This document shows, piece after piece, positions 34,629 to 43,762 of a stretch of DNA of 64,000 nucleotides (positions are counted from its first letter, which is position 1; every line of letters begins with the position of its first letter). Made by a program: the position numbers and the translations under genes. The stretch lies in assembly GCF_900107685.1 (NCBI RefSeq), contig NZ_FNRQ01000002.1, positions 620,001 to 684,000 on the forward strand. The letters are read 5' to 3'. Under the pieces are notes generated by a model, which worked only from the letters and a program-made list of their open reading frames with translations, did no database searches and was not told the origin of the DNA. The DNA is from Paraburkholderia sartisoli. GTDB taxonomy: Bacteria > Pseudomonadota > Gammaproteobacteria > Burkholderiales > Burkholderiaceae.

Positions 34629-35972
34629 GTGTCGCAGCAACCATTCAATCCGACAATGACCAACACAATTTTTGCGTCTGAATTCAAGTCCGAGCCCGTC
34701 TGGTGGGAAGCTGCCCGTCCGTTTGATCATCAGGATGCGATTCCTGAAAAAGTCGATCTCGTGGTTGTGGGGTCGGGCTTTTGCGGACTATCGGCCGGAA
34801 TCCGCGCGTTGGAGCTTGGGCAATCTGCACTGGTGGTCGATGCTGGGCCTATCGGCGGAATGGCGAGTTGTCGCAGCGGCGCGATGCTGTCGAGCGGACA
34901 GAAATTTTTGTTGAACGGCTCGTTTCGCGATCTCGACTCGGCGCATCTCAGCATGCTGTCGCGAATCCACTCCGATGCGTTTCGCCTCGTCAGGTCGTTT
35001 GCCGAGGACGACGCGATGGACATGGATTTTCAGCAGTCTGGGCGGCTGTTTCTCGCTTCTTCATCTGAGGCGAGCCTCACGTTCCGCGAACAGGCCAGAA
35101 TCCTGCATGAGCGCGCTGGCGTTACGACCTCTGTTCTCTCCCGCGACGAGCTTCAAACTGAAATTGGCACCACGCATTACCACGGCGGACTGCTGGTGAA
35201 GGAATTCGGCGGAATTCACCCGTCCAAATTCGCCATAGCCTTAGCCAAAAAATTTCAAGCTCTGGGTGGGAAGCTCATTTCGCGAAATCGCGTTCTCGGC
35301 GTCGGCAAAATCGCCGGAGGTACCTTCCGTGTTCTGTCTGAGAAAGGTGAGTTGCTGGCGAGCAATGTACTGTTTGCCACCAACGGGTATTCCGACAATG
35401 CGTTGGCGCCCTTGCGCCGGCGCGTTGCGCCCGTCGCATCATATATCGTGGCAACGGAAAGAATGCCTCGTTCATTGATGGATGAAGTCATGCCGCACCG
35501 TCGCATGTATTCGGACACGAAGCGCAATCTTTGGTACTTCAGGCCTTCGCCGGAAGGCGACCGCATTTTGTTCGGCGCAAGACCGCGGGCATGGGTTCGG
35601 GATACGAGGGAAGCCGCTGTGTTTCTGCAGCGTTTCCTGACCCAGGTTTTTCCGCAACTCGCCTCCGTCAAGATAAGCCACTGCTGGACCGGTAACGTAG
35701 CGATGACCAATGATCATTTGCAACACATCGGTTCGTTTGGCGGGGTCCACTACGCCGTTGGCTGCAACGGTAGCGGCGCGGCCATCATGCCCTATCTGGG
35801 CAGACTCGCTGTTGACCGGATGTTGGGAGTTGAGAAATCACCCTCGTTGCTCGAGCAGTTAACTTTTAAAAAATACCCGCCCTATGGAAAGACGCCGTGG
35901 TTCGTTCCTTTGGGCGTACTCGGATTGGGAATGTTGGATTGGATCGATGAGAAGAGTCAATCTGTGTGGTGA
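34629..35972 (+). CDS. FAD-dependent amine/amino-acid oxidoreductase (PuuB/DadA-like)
   Basis: The 447-residue DAO-family enzyme has the Rossmann motif VVGSGFCGLSAGIRALELG with GxGxxG, the start pattern VWWEAARPF seen in gamma-glutamylputrescine oxidase-like proteins, and a C-terminal FAD-contact pattern YAVGCNGSGAAIMPYLG. It would oxidise a C-N bond, giving aldehyde or oxo acid, ammonia or amine, and reduced acceptor. GTG 34629 has AAGG 8 bases upstream; ATG 34656 has no site. Confidence 0.85.
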   Translation: MSQQPFNPTMTNTIFASEFKSEPVWWEAARPFDHQDAIPEKVDLVVVGSGFCGLSAGIRALELGQSALVVDAGPIGGMASCRSGAMLSSGQKFLLNGSFRDLDSAHLSMLSRIHSDAFRLVRSFAEDDAMDMDFQQSGRLFLASSSEASLTFREQARILHERAGVTTSVLSRDELQTEIGTTHYHGGLLVKEFGGIHPSKFAIALAKKFQALGGKLISRNRVLGVGKIAGGTFRVLSEKGELLASNVLFATNGYSDNALAPLRRRVAPVASYIVATERMPRSLMDEVMPHRRMYSDTKRNLWYFRPSPEGDRILFGARPRAWVRDTREAAVFLQRFLTQVFPQLASVKISHCWTGNVAMTNDHLQHIGSFGGVHYAVGCNGSGAAIMPYLGRLAVDRMLGVEKSPSLLEQLTFKKYPPYGKTPWFVPLGVLGLGMLDWIDEKSQSVW

Positions 35973-36607
35973 GCTAAGGACACGCGAGCGCGAATTGATC
36001 CCGCGCTGAGATCGCTCAATCCTATGAATGGACCGTCTGCTGCACTGAGTTGCTTCGCCGTCTGAGCCAAAGCGCGCGCATGCAACAGCAACGGTTGATC
36101 TCTGCAGTGGAGAGGATCGACCAAGAGGGAGCTGTCACTCGAATGGTGCCCCACTCTGTTGCAGAATCGCGATATCCCCCAATACTAAACAGACTGGGCT
36201 GCGCACCCCTTCTCCAACCTCCGTCGCAGAACCGTATCCGCCATGAGAAGGCGCGGCTCAGCATTCGTCTGGAATATTGAAGCCGCGCCCAAACGCCATC
36301 CGAGTTTAGGCGCAAGGTCGGTCTATTGCAAACTTATCAAGACTGGTCAATACCTAAAGAATTGTTCCTAACGCGGTCATATTCAGAGGGAAGATACGCG
36401 TGCGTCGCCGAACCCCGTAACTGTTCGTCGAAGACGCGGGAACGCACGCATCCGGTGCTATGTTGCTGAGTGCGCGCGGGCGGGTTTGGACGTAGGGTGG
36501 TTGATAAACTGAATGAGAAAAAGGCGCGGATGCGCCTTCAATAGAACGTCGGGGAAACCGTCCGTTGCGCGCATCGGCCCGGACGGCTCGTAACATCGAG
36601 TCGACAA
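35973..36607. other. intergenic region between the two transport loci
   Basis: Several frames of 60-97 codons are open, but none gives a product I recognise and none has a clear start site. Near the right end there is a terminator for the minus-strand porin. The stretch may be a decayed gene. Confidence 0.4.
36518..36538 (-). terminator. Rho-independent terminator after the second porin
   Basis: On the minus strand AAGGCGC pairs with GCGCCTT across a 4-base loop and runs into five T. It lies about 70 bases after the porin stop. Confidence 0.8.
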
Positions 36608-37765
36608 TCAAAACTTGTGGCGAATTCCCACGACAGTCACAAGTTGGCTCCCGGTTCCAGAGTTCACGCCGTAGGAGCCAACCGAGGCTTGTGCCGGCAC
36701 GAGCGCTCCGGAGGCCGAGAGATTGGTGCCATTCGCCTTCTGATAACCGCCCGTCCAATAAAGCGACGTACGCTTGGACAGCAAATACTGCGCACCCAGG
36801 TTGGCCTGATAATACGACGCGTTAGCCGGCCCATTCAGCCTGGTGAAGTTGTAGCCTACCCCCAACAGAATATCCGGCCGTGGTGCGTAGTTCACGTACA
36901 CTGCGCCATTGTCGAATCTGGCTGCATCGGTAAATCGAGAGTTCGCATCACGGTTGTACTGGCTGTGGCTGTAACCCGCGCCGAGAGTGAACTTCCCGAT
37001 AGCGTACTGAATTCCCGCGTGAATGATGTCAATCGACTTCGCAGAAGCAAACCCTTGATTTATTGCAGAGAAGAACAGCGAGTCCGAACTGCTGGTCCAC
37101 GTACGGATGCCATTCGTGAGAGTGTTCCCTCCGTCTGCATGAAAGTAGCCAGCAGCTGCTCCGAGCGGGCCGTTCGTATAGCTGACTGCTGCTGAATATG
37201 TCTGCCCCGAGCCAGTGCTTCCTGCAACCCCTCCAAACGCGTACAGCGCTTCGACTTGAACGCCCGACATCATCGGACTGATGTACTTGACCGCGTTGCT
37301 GACCCGCAGGTCGTTGTCGTAGTTGTCTACGTCGCCAGGAGTAACGAACAGTCCGCTGAAAAAGTTGTCTTCAGTTAGGGGCTGTACAAGGTCGGTGACC
37401 GGGTCGTACGTTCGCCCCAGTTTGACCGTACCAAAGCGACTGGAAAGACCGACTATCGCCGAGCGTCCGAACATCCGACCGCCCTGACCAAGTGCGCCGG
37501 TACCAGGGTTATATCCGTTCTCCAACTGGAAAATTGCAGACATCCCCGAACCGAGGTCTTCTGAGCCTCTTACTCCCCAGCGGGAGCCCATCAGCGCTCC
37601 ACCAAACTTCACCTGCGTCGACTGGTTTCCCGCGGAGGTCTGCGAGTTGTGGATATAACCAATGCCAGTATCAATTACGCCATAAAGCGTGACACTGGAT
37701 TGGGCGAACGCCTGGCCGGTTATCGCGCAGCCTGCCAAGGCCAACAATACGCCATTTTTCTTCAT
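36608..37765 (-). CDS. Gram-negative porin, Burkholderia type (copy 2)
   Basis: The 385-residue porin has a signal peptide (cleavage after AFA), QSSVTLYGVIDTGIGY, GSRWGVRGSEDLGSGMSA and the C-terminal VTVVGIRHKF. It belongs to the same family as 24819-25958 but is clearly diverged. It follows the CPC-protein gene after 76 bases and may be the third gene of a cytochrome-CPC-porin operon. Confidence 0.93.
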   Translation of the reverse strand: MKKNGVLLALAGCAITGQAFAQSSVTLYGVIDTGIGYIHNSQTSAGNQSTQVKFGGALMGSRWGVRGSEDLGSGMSAIFQLENGYNPGTGALGQGGRMFGRSAIVGLSSRFGTVKLGRTYDPVTDLVQPLTEDNFFSGLFVTPGDVDNYDNDLRVSNAVKYISPMMSGVQVEALYAFGGVAGSTGSGQTYSAAVSYTNGPLGAAAGYFHADGGNTLTNGIRTWTSSSDSLFFSAINQGFASAKSIDIIHAGIQYAIGKFTLGAGYSHSQYNRDANSRFTDAARFDNGAVYVNYAPRPDILLGVGYNFTRLNGPANASYYQANLGAQYLLSKRTSLYWTGGYQKANGTNLSASGALVPAQASVGSYGVNSGTGSQLVTVVGIRHKF

Positions 37766-37841
37766 TTCAGTTCATGTCGTTGAGCGCTGGGCTGCGAGCA
37801 GCCCAGCATGGTTGCCTAGATCTCAGCCAGGTGTCGTGACA

Positions 37842-38342
37842 TCAGTTCGGAAAGACGATCGCTTGAAGATTCGGGTAGTAGACTTCAATCTCGTCCGTGT
37901 CTCCGCCCATCTTCTGGAACGTCACGGTAAACGTATGCATCCCTTTCGGTGCCTCGTAGACAGTCGATGCGTCGAGGTTTTGTCTGTCGTGTTCGTACTT
38001 ATCGACTTCCTGAACAGCCGGCGATGCGACATTCACACGCTTAACCGGTCGAGCTGCTTCGCCATCCATGGTCACGTATGCGCGGACCGAGCAGGGGCAT
38101 CCTTTGGAGTTCTCGTCAGCAATACCGCTGGTGAATTGAACGAGGACCTTAGATGCGGTCTTCAGGTCGAGCTCGACCGAGGCTACCTTCACCGGGTCCT
38201 TACCCTTCAGGTATACGGCCGTGTGGGAGTCCGGTTTGTTGAAGTAAGCGATGGTCGGCGAGCCGGCTGCAAATGATCCTGAACTCGCGCTCAGTACAGC
38301 GGCGCAAATCGCAATACGAGCGGTAAATGCAAACGTTTTCAT
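37842..38342 (-). CDS. secreted CPC-motif protein, unknown function (copy 2)
   Basis: The 166-residue protein has a signal peptide (cleavage near SFA/AGS) and the mature motifs of copy 1: KVLVQF, GCPCSVRAYVTMDG, ARPVKRVNVASPA, DKYEHDRQNLD and EVYYPN. Conservation of the CPC, of DRQNLD and of the C-terminal YYPN across two diverged copies points to functional sites. It lies 26 bases after its cytochrome b561 partner. Confidence 0.85.
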   Translation of the reverse strand: MKTFAFTARIAICAAVLSASSGSFAAGSPTIAYFNKPDSHTAVYLKGKDPVKVASVELDLKTASKVLVQFTSGIADENSKGCPCSVRAYVTMDGEAARPVKRVNVASPAVQEVDKYEHDRQNLDASTVYEAPKGMHTFTVTFQKMGGDTDEIEVYYPNLQAIVFPN

Positions 38343-38368
38343 TAGTTATCCTATTTAATATGGGTTTT

Positions 38369-38926
38369 TTAAAATGGTTTCATCCGACCGATGAGCCCGT
38401 CTTTCAGGAAGTAGTGGTGGTAAAGCGCAGCCAGGGAGTGGAGAGCGGACAACGCAATCAGAGCAATGGCCGTGTAGTAGTGCCAGTCGGTGAGGAAATG
38501 GCCCATCGGGACGTTCTTCGGTAGCGGCGCAGGGATTTTCAGGCCGAAGAACTCCCATCCGATGCCGTACGCACCTCGCCAGACTTTGAGTGCTGGAACG
38601 ACGATGAGCAGAGTGATGATCGCACGTTGCGTAAGCTTCGCCGCACGGGCGCGCCAAGGGATGTCATCCAACTCGGGAGGAGACGGTCTCCGAAAGCGCC
38701 AGAAAACGCTGAACAGCATGACGGCGAAAACGGTTTCCCCAATCGAGCGGTGCCAGTAGTAGTAGTTGTTGTAGCTTTCCGAGTTGAAGTCGAGTTTGTA
38801 GAAGAGAAAACCGATGATGCACAACGCCACCACACAGACAAAAATGAACCAGTGGATAGCGATGGAAACCCGGTCATAAGCGTTACGGCCGGTGGGCCGA
38901 ACCTGCGCTTGAGATGTCGTGTACAT
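38369..38926 (-). CDS. cytochrome b561-family membrane protein (copy 2)
   Basis: The 185-residue four-helix protein has the same haem-ligand pattern as copy 1: IHWFIF, YYYWHRSIGE, DWHYYTAIAL and ALHSLAALYHHYF. GGAG lies 5-6 bases before the ATG. It is the first gene of the second cytochrome-CPC pair and is expected in the inner membrane with electron transfer to or from the periplasm. Confidence 0.86.
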   Translation of the reverse strand: MYTTSQAQVRPTGRNAYDRVSIAIHWFIFVCVVALCIIGFLFYKLDFNSESYNNYYYWHRSIGETVFAVMLFSVFWRFRRPSPPELDDIPWRARAAKLTQRAIITLLIVVPALKVWRGAYGIGWEFFGLKIPAPLPKNVPMGHFLTDWHYYTAIALIALSALHSLAALYHHYFLKDGLIGRMKPF

Positions 38927-39231
38927 ATCTGCTCCGCCGTCGTTGGAGTCTTGGTTGATGGGGTCGACGGAGTGGATAGTAGAAGCGCCAAAGCGAAATG
39001 TAAGCGTCCGACAAAATTAACTCTATAAGTCGTTGTTATATGTTAGGTGGCCTTGTCTTGCGTTTCCCCGTCCTTGACGAGGAAAACGGAACAGCGGAAT
39101 CGGTTGATATGCGCCGAGACGAAGCACGGACCAGCATGCTGGCGATGAGGAAGCGACCCTGACGCGACCGCACAAGTGCAACGAATGGTCGTTTGACGTT
39201 GTCCAGAAAAGGGGTCGTTTACCCTCTTCGC
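38927..39231. other. promoter region of the second cytochrome-CPC operon
   Basis: The region lies upstream of the cytochrome gene and downstream of the LysR gene (both minus strand). It contains an AT-rich part near 38995-39045. I do not see the TGTTGACA boxes of the first locus here, which suggests separate control. Confidence 0.45.
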
Positions 39232-40209
39232 TCAGCTAATCCGATTTCCCGTGCGGTTACTTTGTCTGCTCGTGCTCGAGCCCTTGCTCGTGTCCCGTGC
39301 TTTCATTGCTTCCGCGAGCACGTCCTGGTCATGCCCCAGTTGGACACGCATTTGGCGCAGAAACTTTTTGACGTTCTCGGAAAGAGGTGTCCCTGGTCGA
39401 AACACCAACATTCCCGTGAACATCACTTCGACGTCCACAGGTTTGACGACCAGCCCGCGACCGACGAAGTCGAGCGCGACAATAGGATGAACAATTCCAA
39501 GCCCGACTCCAGCCAGAGCGAGCTCACATACCGTGTGCGAGTAAGGTGTTTCAACTACCGGTTTGAGTCGAATGTCGCGGGCTGAAAGTTGGTTGTCCAG
39601 CCCGAGACGCGTGCTGTCTTCCGGGTTCAGTGCCACAAAAGGGCGGTCTATCATGTCCTTCATGTGGATTGACGACGACCCCGCGAGTGGGTGCGAGGCG
39701 GTCATAACAGCCACACCGGGCATACGCACGAATTGTGAATGTTCGAGCCCGGCCATCGACATCTCATCCGACATCAGCCCGAAGTCAGCCTCGCCGGCCG
39801 AGACCTTTTCATGTACGTCCCGCGAGCTCATGACCTGCAGCGAAATCTGGATGTCTTTCGAGGGAGCATCGAATGCCGCAATAACCCGCGGCAAGAATCC
39901 CGTTCCGAGAGCCGGAAATGTTGCAATTGCCATCCGACCAAGCCCATACGAGCGAAGGCTCCTGATGCGGTGCTCGATCACTTCATAGCCGACAAAGTAG
40001 CGGTCGACATCGCGCATCAGTGCGACGGCTTCCTGGGTTGGTATCAATCGGCTGCGTACCCGCTCAAACAGCTTGAAATTCGCCATGTCCTCGAGGCGTC
40101 GAATCGCTTGACTGACGGCCGGTTGAGAGATTCCCAGCAGGCCGGAGGCCTTGCTGGTACTTCCTGCATTCATGACCGCGCGGAAAACCTCAATATCTCG
40201 GAGACTCAT
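39232..40209 (-). CDS. LysR-family transcriptional regulator (locus 2)
   Basis: The 325-residue regulator has the N-terminal HTH (FRAVMNAGSTSKASGLLGISQPAVSQAIRRLEDM) and a substrate-binding domain (FPALGTGFLPRVIAAF onward). It is divergent from the PLP enzyme-ABC transporter operon, the usual position for a LysR activator of that operon. The Ser/Thr-rich C-terminal tail is longer than usual. Confidence 0.92.
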   Translation of the reverse strand: MSLRDIEVFRAVMNAGSTSKASGLLGISQPAVSQAIRRLEDMANFKLFERVRSRLIPTQEAVALMRDVDRYFVGYEVIEHRIRSLRSYGLGRMAIATFPALGTGFLPRVIAAFDAPSKDIQISLQVMSSRDVHEKVSAGEADFGLMSDEMSMAGLEHSQFVRMPGVAVMTASHPLAGSSSIHMKDMIDRPFVALNPEDSTRLGLDNQLSARDIRLKPVVETPYSHTVCELALAGVGLGIVHPIVALDFVGRGLVVKPVDVEVMFTGMLVFRPGTPLSENVKKFLRQMRVQLGHDQDVLAEAMKARDTSKGSSTSRQSNRTGNRIS

Positions 40210-40311
40210 AACGTGAACTTATTGACCTAATTATTTCTGATGTTGCCAACGGTATGGGAAAAAGTAAACTGACCATCGTTGATTGACCACCTGATAACTC
40301 CAGAGCAAACG

Positions 40312-41463
40312 ATGAAAAGTACCACCCAACCGTTCCGCAGCCTCTCACCCGCTGTGATGCGCGCTTCCACGGTCGTGTTTAATTCGCTCGCAGATTTTGC
40401 GCGTCGCAAGGAACGCCAGCCGGATGGCTACAGCTACGGCATTACGGGCACTCCGACGGCGCGCGAGCTTGAGCATCGAATTGCTGAACTCGAAGGCGGC
40501 GCTCATTGCGTAGTTACCCCCTCGGGGCAGTCCGCGCTGATGACAACGGTTATGGGCTTCGTGCGAGGAGGTGACCATCTGCTCATTTCAGCCGCCTGCT
40601 ACGGTGCGTTAAAGACGTTCGCGCAGAAGTGGCTCGCCAACTTCAATGTCGAGGTCGAGCTCTACGCGCCGGCCATCGGAGTTGAAATCGAGAAGCGCAT
40701 CCGACCCAACACGCGGATGATTTGCATGGAATCGCCGGGAACTGTGACAATGGAAATGCCCGATGTTCCTGCGGTTGTGGCTGCAGCCAAGCGCCATAAC
40801 GTGATGACGATGATGGATAACACGTGGGCGAGCCCTTTGGGATTCAAGCCGCTGGAACACGGCGTCGATTTCAGCATTGAAGCGGCCACTAAATTCTTCG
40901 GCGGTCACTCGGACCTGCTGGTTGGTTCCATCAGCATGAACAACTCCGACTATTACACCGTCTTGCGCGAGACTCAAAGCATTCTTGGTCAACAGACAAG
41001 CCCGGACGACTGCTTTCTGGTGATGCGCGGCCTTGAGACGCTCAAGGTACGCTACGCCGCGCAAAGCGTGTCGACTCTGCGTGTCGCAGAGTATCTTGAG
41101 AAGCATCCCCTGGTTGAAAAGGTGCTGTTCCCAGCCCTTCCGTCGGACGCCGGCCATGCAATCTGGAAGCGTGATTTTTCCAGCAGCGGTTGCCTCTTCT
41201 CGCTGATTTTGAAAGATGCACCCGAGAAAGCGTTCAACGGATTCTTTGATACGCTGAAGCATTTCGCTATCGGAGCCAGCTGGGGTGGCGTCCATAGCCT
41301 TGTAGCGTATTACCCGGCACCGCTGCAGGCAAATCGCCCCTTCCCTTTGACAGACCGTCCGGTCATCAGAATTTCCATCGGACTTGAAGACGCTGGACTT
41401 CTGCTCGATGACCTGAACGCTGCGCTGGAAGCATTTGGTCGTGCCCGTTCTGAACAGGGTTAA
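40312..41463 (+). CDS. PLP-dependent Cys/Met metabolism enzyme (cystathionine beta-lyase type)
   Basis: The 383-residue fold-type I enzyme has SYGITGTPTARELEHRIAELEGG, the Tyr/Arg of the active site in that motif, DNTWASPLGFKPLEHG, and the PLP lysine in ATKFFGGHSDLLVGS. The pattern is nearest to cystathionine beta-lyase, but cysteine or methionine derivatives are all possible substrates. ATG 40312 is preferred to the upstream TTG. It heads an operon with a binding protein, permease and ATPase, so its substrate is probably the imported solute. Confidence 0.88.
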   Translation: MKSTTQPFRSLSPAVMRASTVVFNSLADFARRKERQPDGYSYGITGTPTARELEHRIAELEGGAHCVVTPSGQSALMTTVMGFVRGGDHLLISAACYGALKTFAQKWLANFNVEVELYAPAIGVEIEKRIRPNTRMICMESPGTVTMEMPDVPAVVAAAKRHNVMTMMDNTWASPLGFKPLEHGVDFSIEAATKFFGGHSDLLVGSISMNNSDYYTVLRETQSILGQQTSPDDCFLVMRGLETLKVRYAAQSVSTLRVAEYLEKHPLVEKVLFPALPSDAGHAIWKRDFSSSGCLFSLILKDAPEKAFNGFFDTLKHFAIGASWGGVHSLVAYYPAPLQANRPFPLTDRPVIRISIGLEDAGLLLDDLNAALEAFGRARSEQG

Positions 41464-41504
41464 CGCGGCCAATACGACGTCCGAAAGAACAAAGTGAGGA
41501 AATA

Positions 41505-42341
41505 ATGAAGCTGACCACGATTTTGCGACGAGGGTTTGTGATAACGGTCGCTACCGTCTGCGTATCCAGCATCTTAACTGGGAACGTGCTTGCGGCAGAC
41601 GTGCTTGCGCAGGCAAAAGCGAACAAGACGCTGCGCGTCGCTAATACCCAAAGCAGTCCGCCATGGAGCATGCTGGACGACAAGAATCAACCAGCAGGCT
41701 ACGACGTTGCAGTGGCAAAAGAGGTCGGAAAGCGGATAGGTATTCCCAATGTAGTGTTCGTTGCCGATTCGTTCAAAAACTTTGTCGAGGGGCTCAAAGC
41801 CAGCAAATACGACCTTGTGATGAACGACCTCACACCCACCGTAGAGCGGGAAAAGCAGGTCGACTTCGGCGACCCGTATGGCGTCGAAGAATTTCGAATC
41901 TTTGTCCGAAACGAAAACAGCGACATCCACAGCCGCGCAGACCTCAAAGGGAAGCGTGTGGGCGTCACAACTGGCTCGAGTAACGAATCCTGGTCGCGGG
42001 AACACCTCAAGGACTCGGACATCCGCAGTTACGATAATGGTGGCCTCGTGTTTAATGACCTTGGTAGCGGTCGTATCGACGCCGTCATCATTTCTCACTT
42101 CGGTGGGATGAAGTATGCAAATGTCAATCACCTTCCGGTTAAGGAGGTCGGTGAGCCTCTCATCTACCAGCTTTCTGCTCCCGCGATGGTGAAAGGACAA
42201 CCGGCACTCCGCACTGCCGTCAACAAGGCGATTGCCGAGATGGTCGCAGACGGTACGCTCGAAGCGCTATCGAAGAAATGGGTTGGAGTGGATTTCGACA
42301 TGCTCGGGACTATCGCGAAGGCGAAGGAACAAAAGGAGTAA
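41505..42341 (+). CDS. family 3 solute-binding protein (locus 2)
   Basis: The 278-residue SBP has a signal peptide (cleavage after VLA), TLRVANTQSSPPWSMLDDKNQPAGYDV and the YDLVMNDLTPTVEREKQVDF hinge motif. GTGAGGAAATA precedes the ATG. It binds a polar amino acid or similar compound in the periplasm and hands it to the next two gene products. Confidence 0.93.
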   Translation: MKLTTILRRGFVITVATVCVSSILTGNVLAADVLAQAKANKTLRVANTQSSPPWSMLDDKNQPAGYDVAVAKEVGKRIGIPNVVFVADSFKNFVEGLKASKYDLVMNDLTPTVEREKQVDFGDPYGVEEFRIFVRNENSDIHSRADLKGKRVGVTTGSSNESWSREHLKDSDIRSYDNGGLVFNDLGSGRIDAVIISHFGGMKYANVNHLPVKEVGEPLIYQLSAPAMVKGQPALRTAVNKAIAEMVADGTLEALSKKWVGVDFDMLGTIAKAKEQKE

Positions 42342-42344
42342 GTC

Positions 42345-42995
42345 ATGCTGGAGCTTTTCGAGCGCTCACTACCTCTGCTAAAGAGCGCCGTGTTGATGAC
42401 GGTCTTCCTTGGGCTCACTTCGTTTGTGCTGGGCTCTGCGCTCGGATTGATCGTCGCTCTGTGCCGAATTTCAAACGCACGTGCCCTTCGCGGATTGGCC
42501 TTTGCGTATGTGTCAATCTTTCGAGGGACGCCACTGCTCGTACAAATCCTGCTCATCTACTTCGGGCTGCCGCGATATGGAATCACGCTTGACCCTGTAC
42601 CTGCAGCACTACTGGCCTTGACGTTGTTTTCAGCTGCGTACCTGAGCGAGAACTTCCGCTCAGGAATCAGCGCGGTCGACAAGGGGCAATGGGAAGCCGC
42701 AGCATCTACGGGCATGAGCTACGTGAAAACGATGTCAAGAATCATCCTTCCCCAAGGTCTTCGCATCGCCATTCCATCGGTCGGGAGTCGATTGATTGCG
42801 CTTATCAAAGATACGTCCCTTGCATCGACTATTACCGTCGTCGAACTAACGCGAGTTGCCGACCAGGTGGGAGCGTCAACCTTCCGATACATGGAAATGT
42901 TTCTGATGGTCGGACTCATCTACTGGGTGATAAATCAGCTGCTAACCATCGCCCAGACGATTCTTGAAAGCCGTGTATCGAGGCGGTACGTATGA
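42345..42995 (+). CDS. polar amino-acid ABC transporter permease (locus 2)
   Basis: The 216-residue permease has VSIFRGTPLLVQILLIYFGLPRYG and the EAA loop EAAASTGMSYVKTMSRIILPQGLR. AAGGAG lies before the ATG, just after the binding-protein stop. It is the only permease of this operon, so it likely works as a homodimer. Confidence 0.94.
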   Translation: MLELFERSLPLLKSAVLMTVFLGLTSFVLGSALGLIVALCRISNARALRGLAFAYVSIFRGTPLLVQILLIYFGLPRYGITLDPVPAALLALTLFSAAYLSENFRSGISAVDKGQWEAAASTGMSYVKTMSRIILPQGLRIAIPSVGSRLIALIKDTSLASTITVVELTRVADQVGASTFRYMEMFLMVGLIYWVINQLLTIAQTILESRVSRRYV

Positions 42996-43762
42996 AACAA
43001 CAATCCAAAACCATCGACGTTCGCGGCTTGCAGAAGCGCTTCGGAGACAATCAGGTGCTCCGCGGCGTCAATTTCGAAGTGTCGAGAGGAGAGGTTGTCG
43101 TCATCATGGGCCCGTCGGGTTCAGGAAAAACTACCCTCCTGCGTTCGTTGAATTTCCTTGAGAAACCCGACGCCGGAACGGTCGACATTTGCGGCATCGA
43201 TGTCGACTGTGCGGGATTGCGCAAGCCGACTCGTGAGACGCAGAGAGCGATTCGTGCGATTCGGCACCGAACTGCCATGGTATTTCAGTCGTTCAATCTC
43301 TACCCTCACATGACAGCGTTGCAAAATATCATGGAGGGGCCCGTTAGCGTCAAGGGTGTGACCAAATCCGAGGCCGCGTCACAGGGCATGAGACTGCTGG
43401 AGCAAGTAGGCCTTGCGGCTAAAGCTGGTGAGTATCCTGGTCGCCTCTCAGGTGGACAAAAGCAGCGTGTCGCTATCGCCCGGGCACTGGCGATGGAGCC
43501 GGAGGTAATGCTATTCGATGAACCGACTTCCGCTCTTGACCCGTCTCTCAGAGAAGACGTGCTTCGCGTCATGCGCGACCTCGCGGAAAAGGGCATGACT
43601 ATGCTGGTGGTCACTCACGAGGTTCGCTTCGCGAGAGATGTCGCGGACCGCATCGTGTTCATGGATGGCGGCGTTGTCGTTGAAGATGCTGCACCCGGCG
43701 TATTCTTCGGAGCAGAAAGCAACCCACGGGTGCGTCGGTTTCTGAATTTGATTGAAACTTAG
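42992..43762 (+). CDS. polar amino-acid ABC transporter ATP-binding protein (locus 2)
   Basis: The 256-residue ATPase has Walker A GPSGSGKTT, signature LSGGQKQRVAIARAL, Walker B VMLFDEPTSALD and the H-loop VVTHEVRFARD. It overlaps the permease stop by 4 bases. It completes the enzyme-SBP-permease-ATPase operon. Confidence 0.95.
   Translation: MKQQSKTIDVRGLQKRFGDNQVLRGVNFEVSRGEVVVIMGPSGSGKTTLLRSLNFLEKPDAGTVDICGIDVDCAGLRKPTRETQRAIRAIRHRTAMVFQSFNLYPHMTALQNIMEGPVSVKGVTKSEAASQGMRLLEQVGLAAKAGEYPGRLSGGQKQRVAIARALAMEPEVMLFDEPTSALDPSLREDVLRVMRDLAEKGMTMLVVTHEVRFARDVADRIVFMDGGVVVEDAAPGVFFGAESNPRVRRFLNLIET

Noticed and set aside
35973..36607. short frames between FAD oxidase and porin
   Set aside because: None has a clear start or a product I can identify; possibly a decayed gene, but unsupported.
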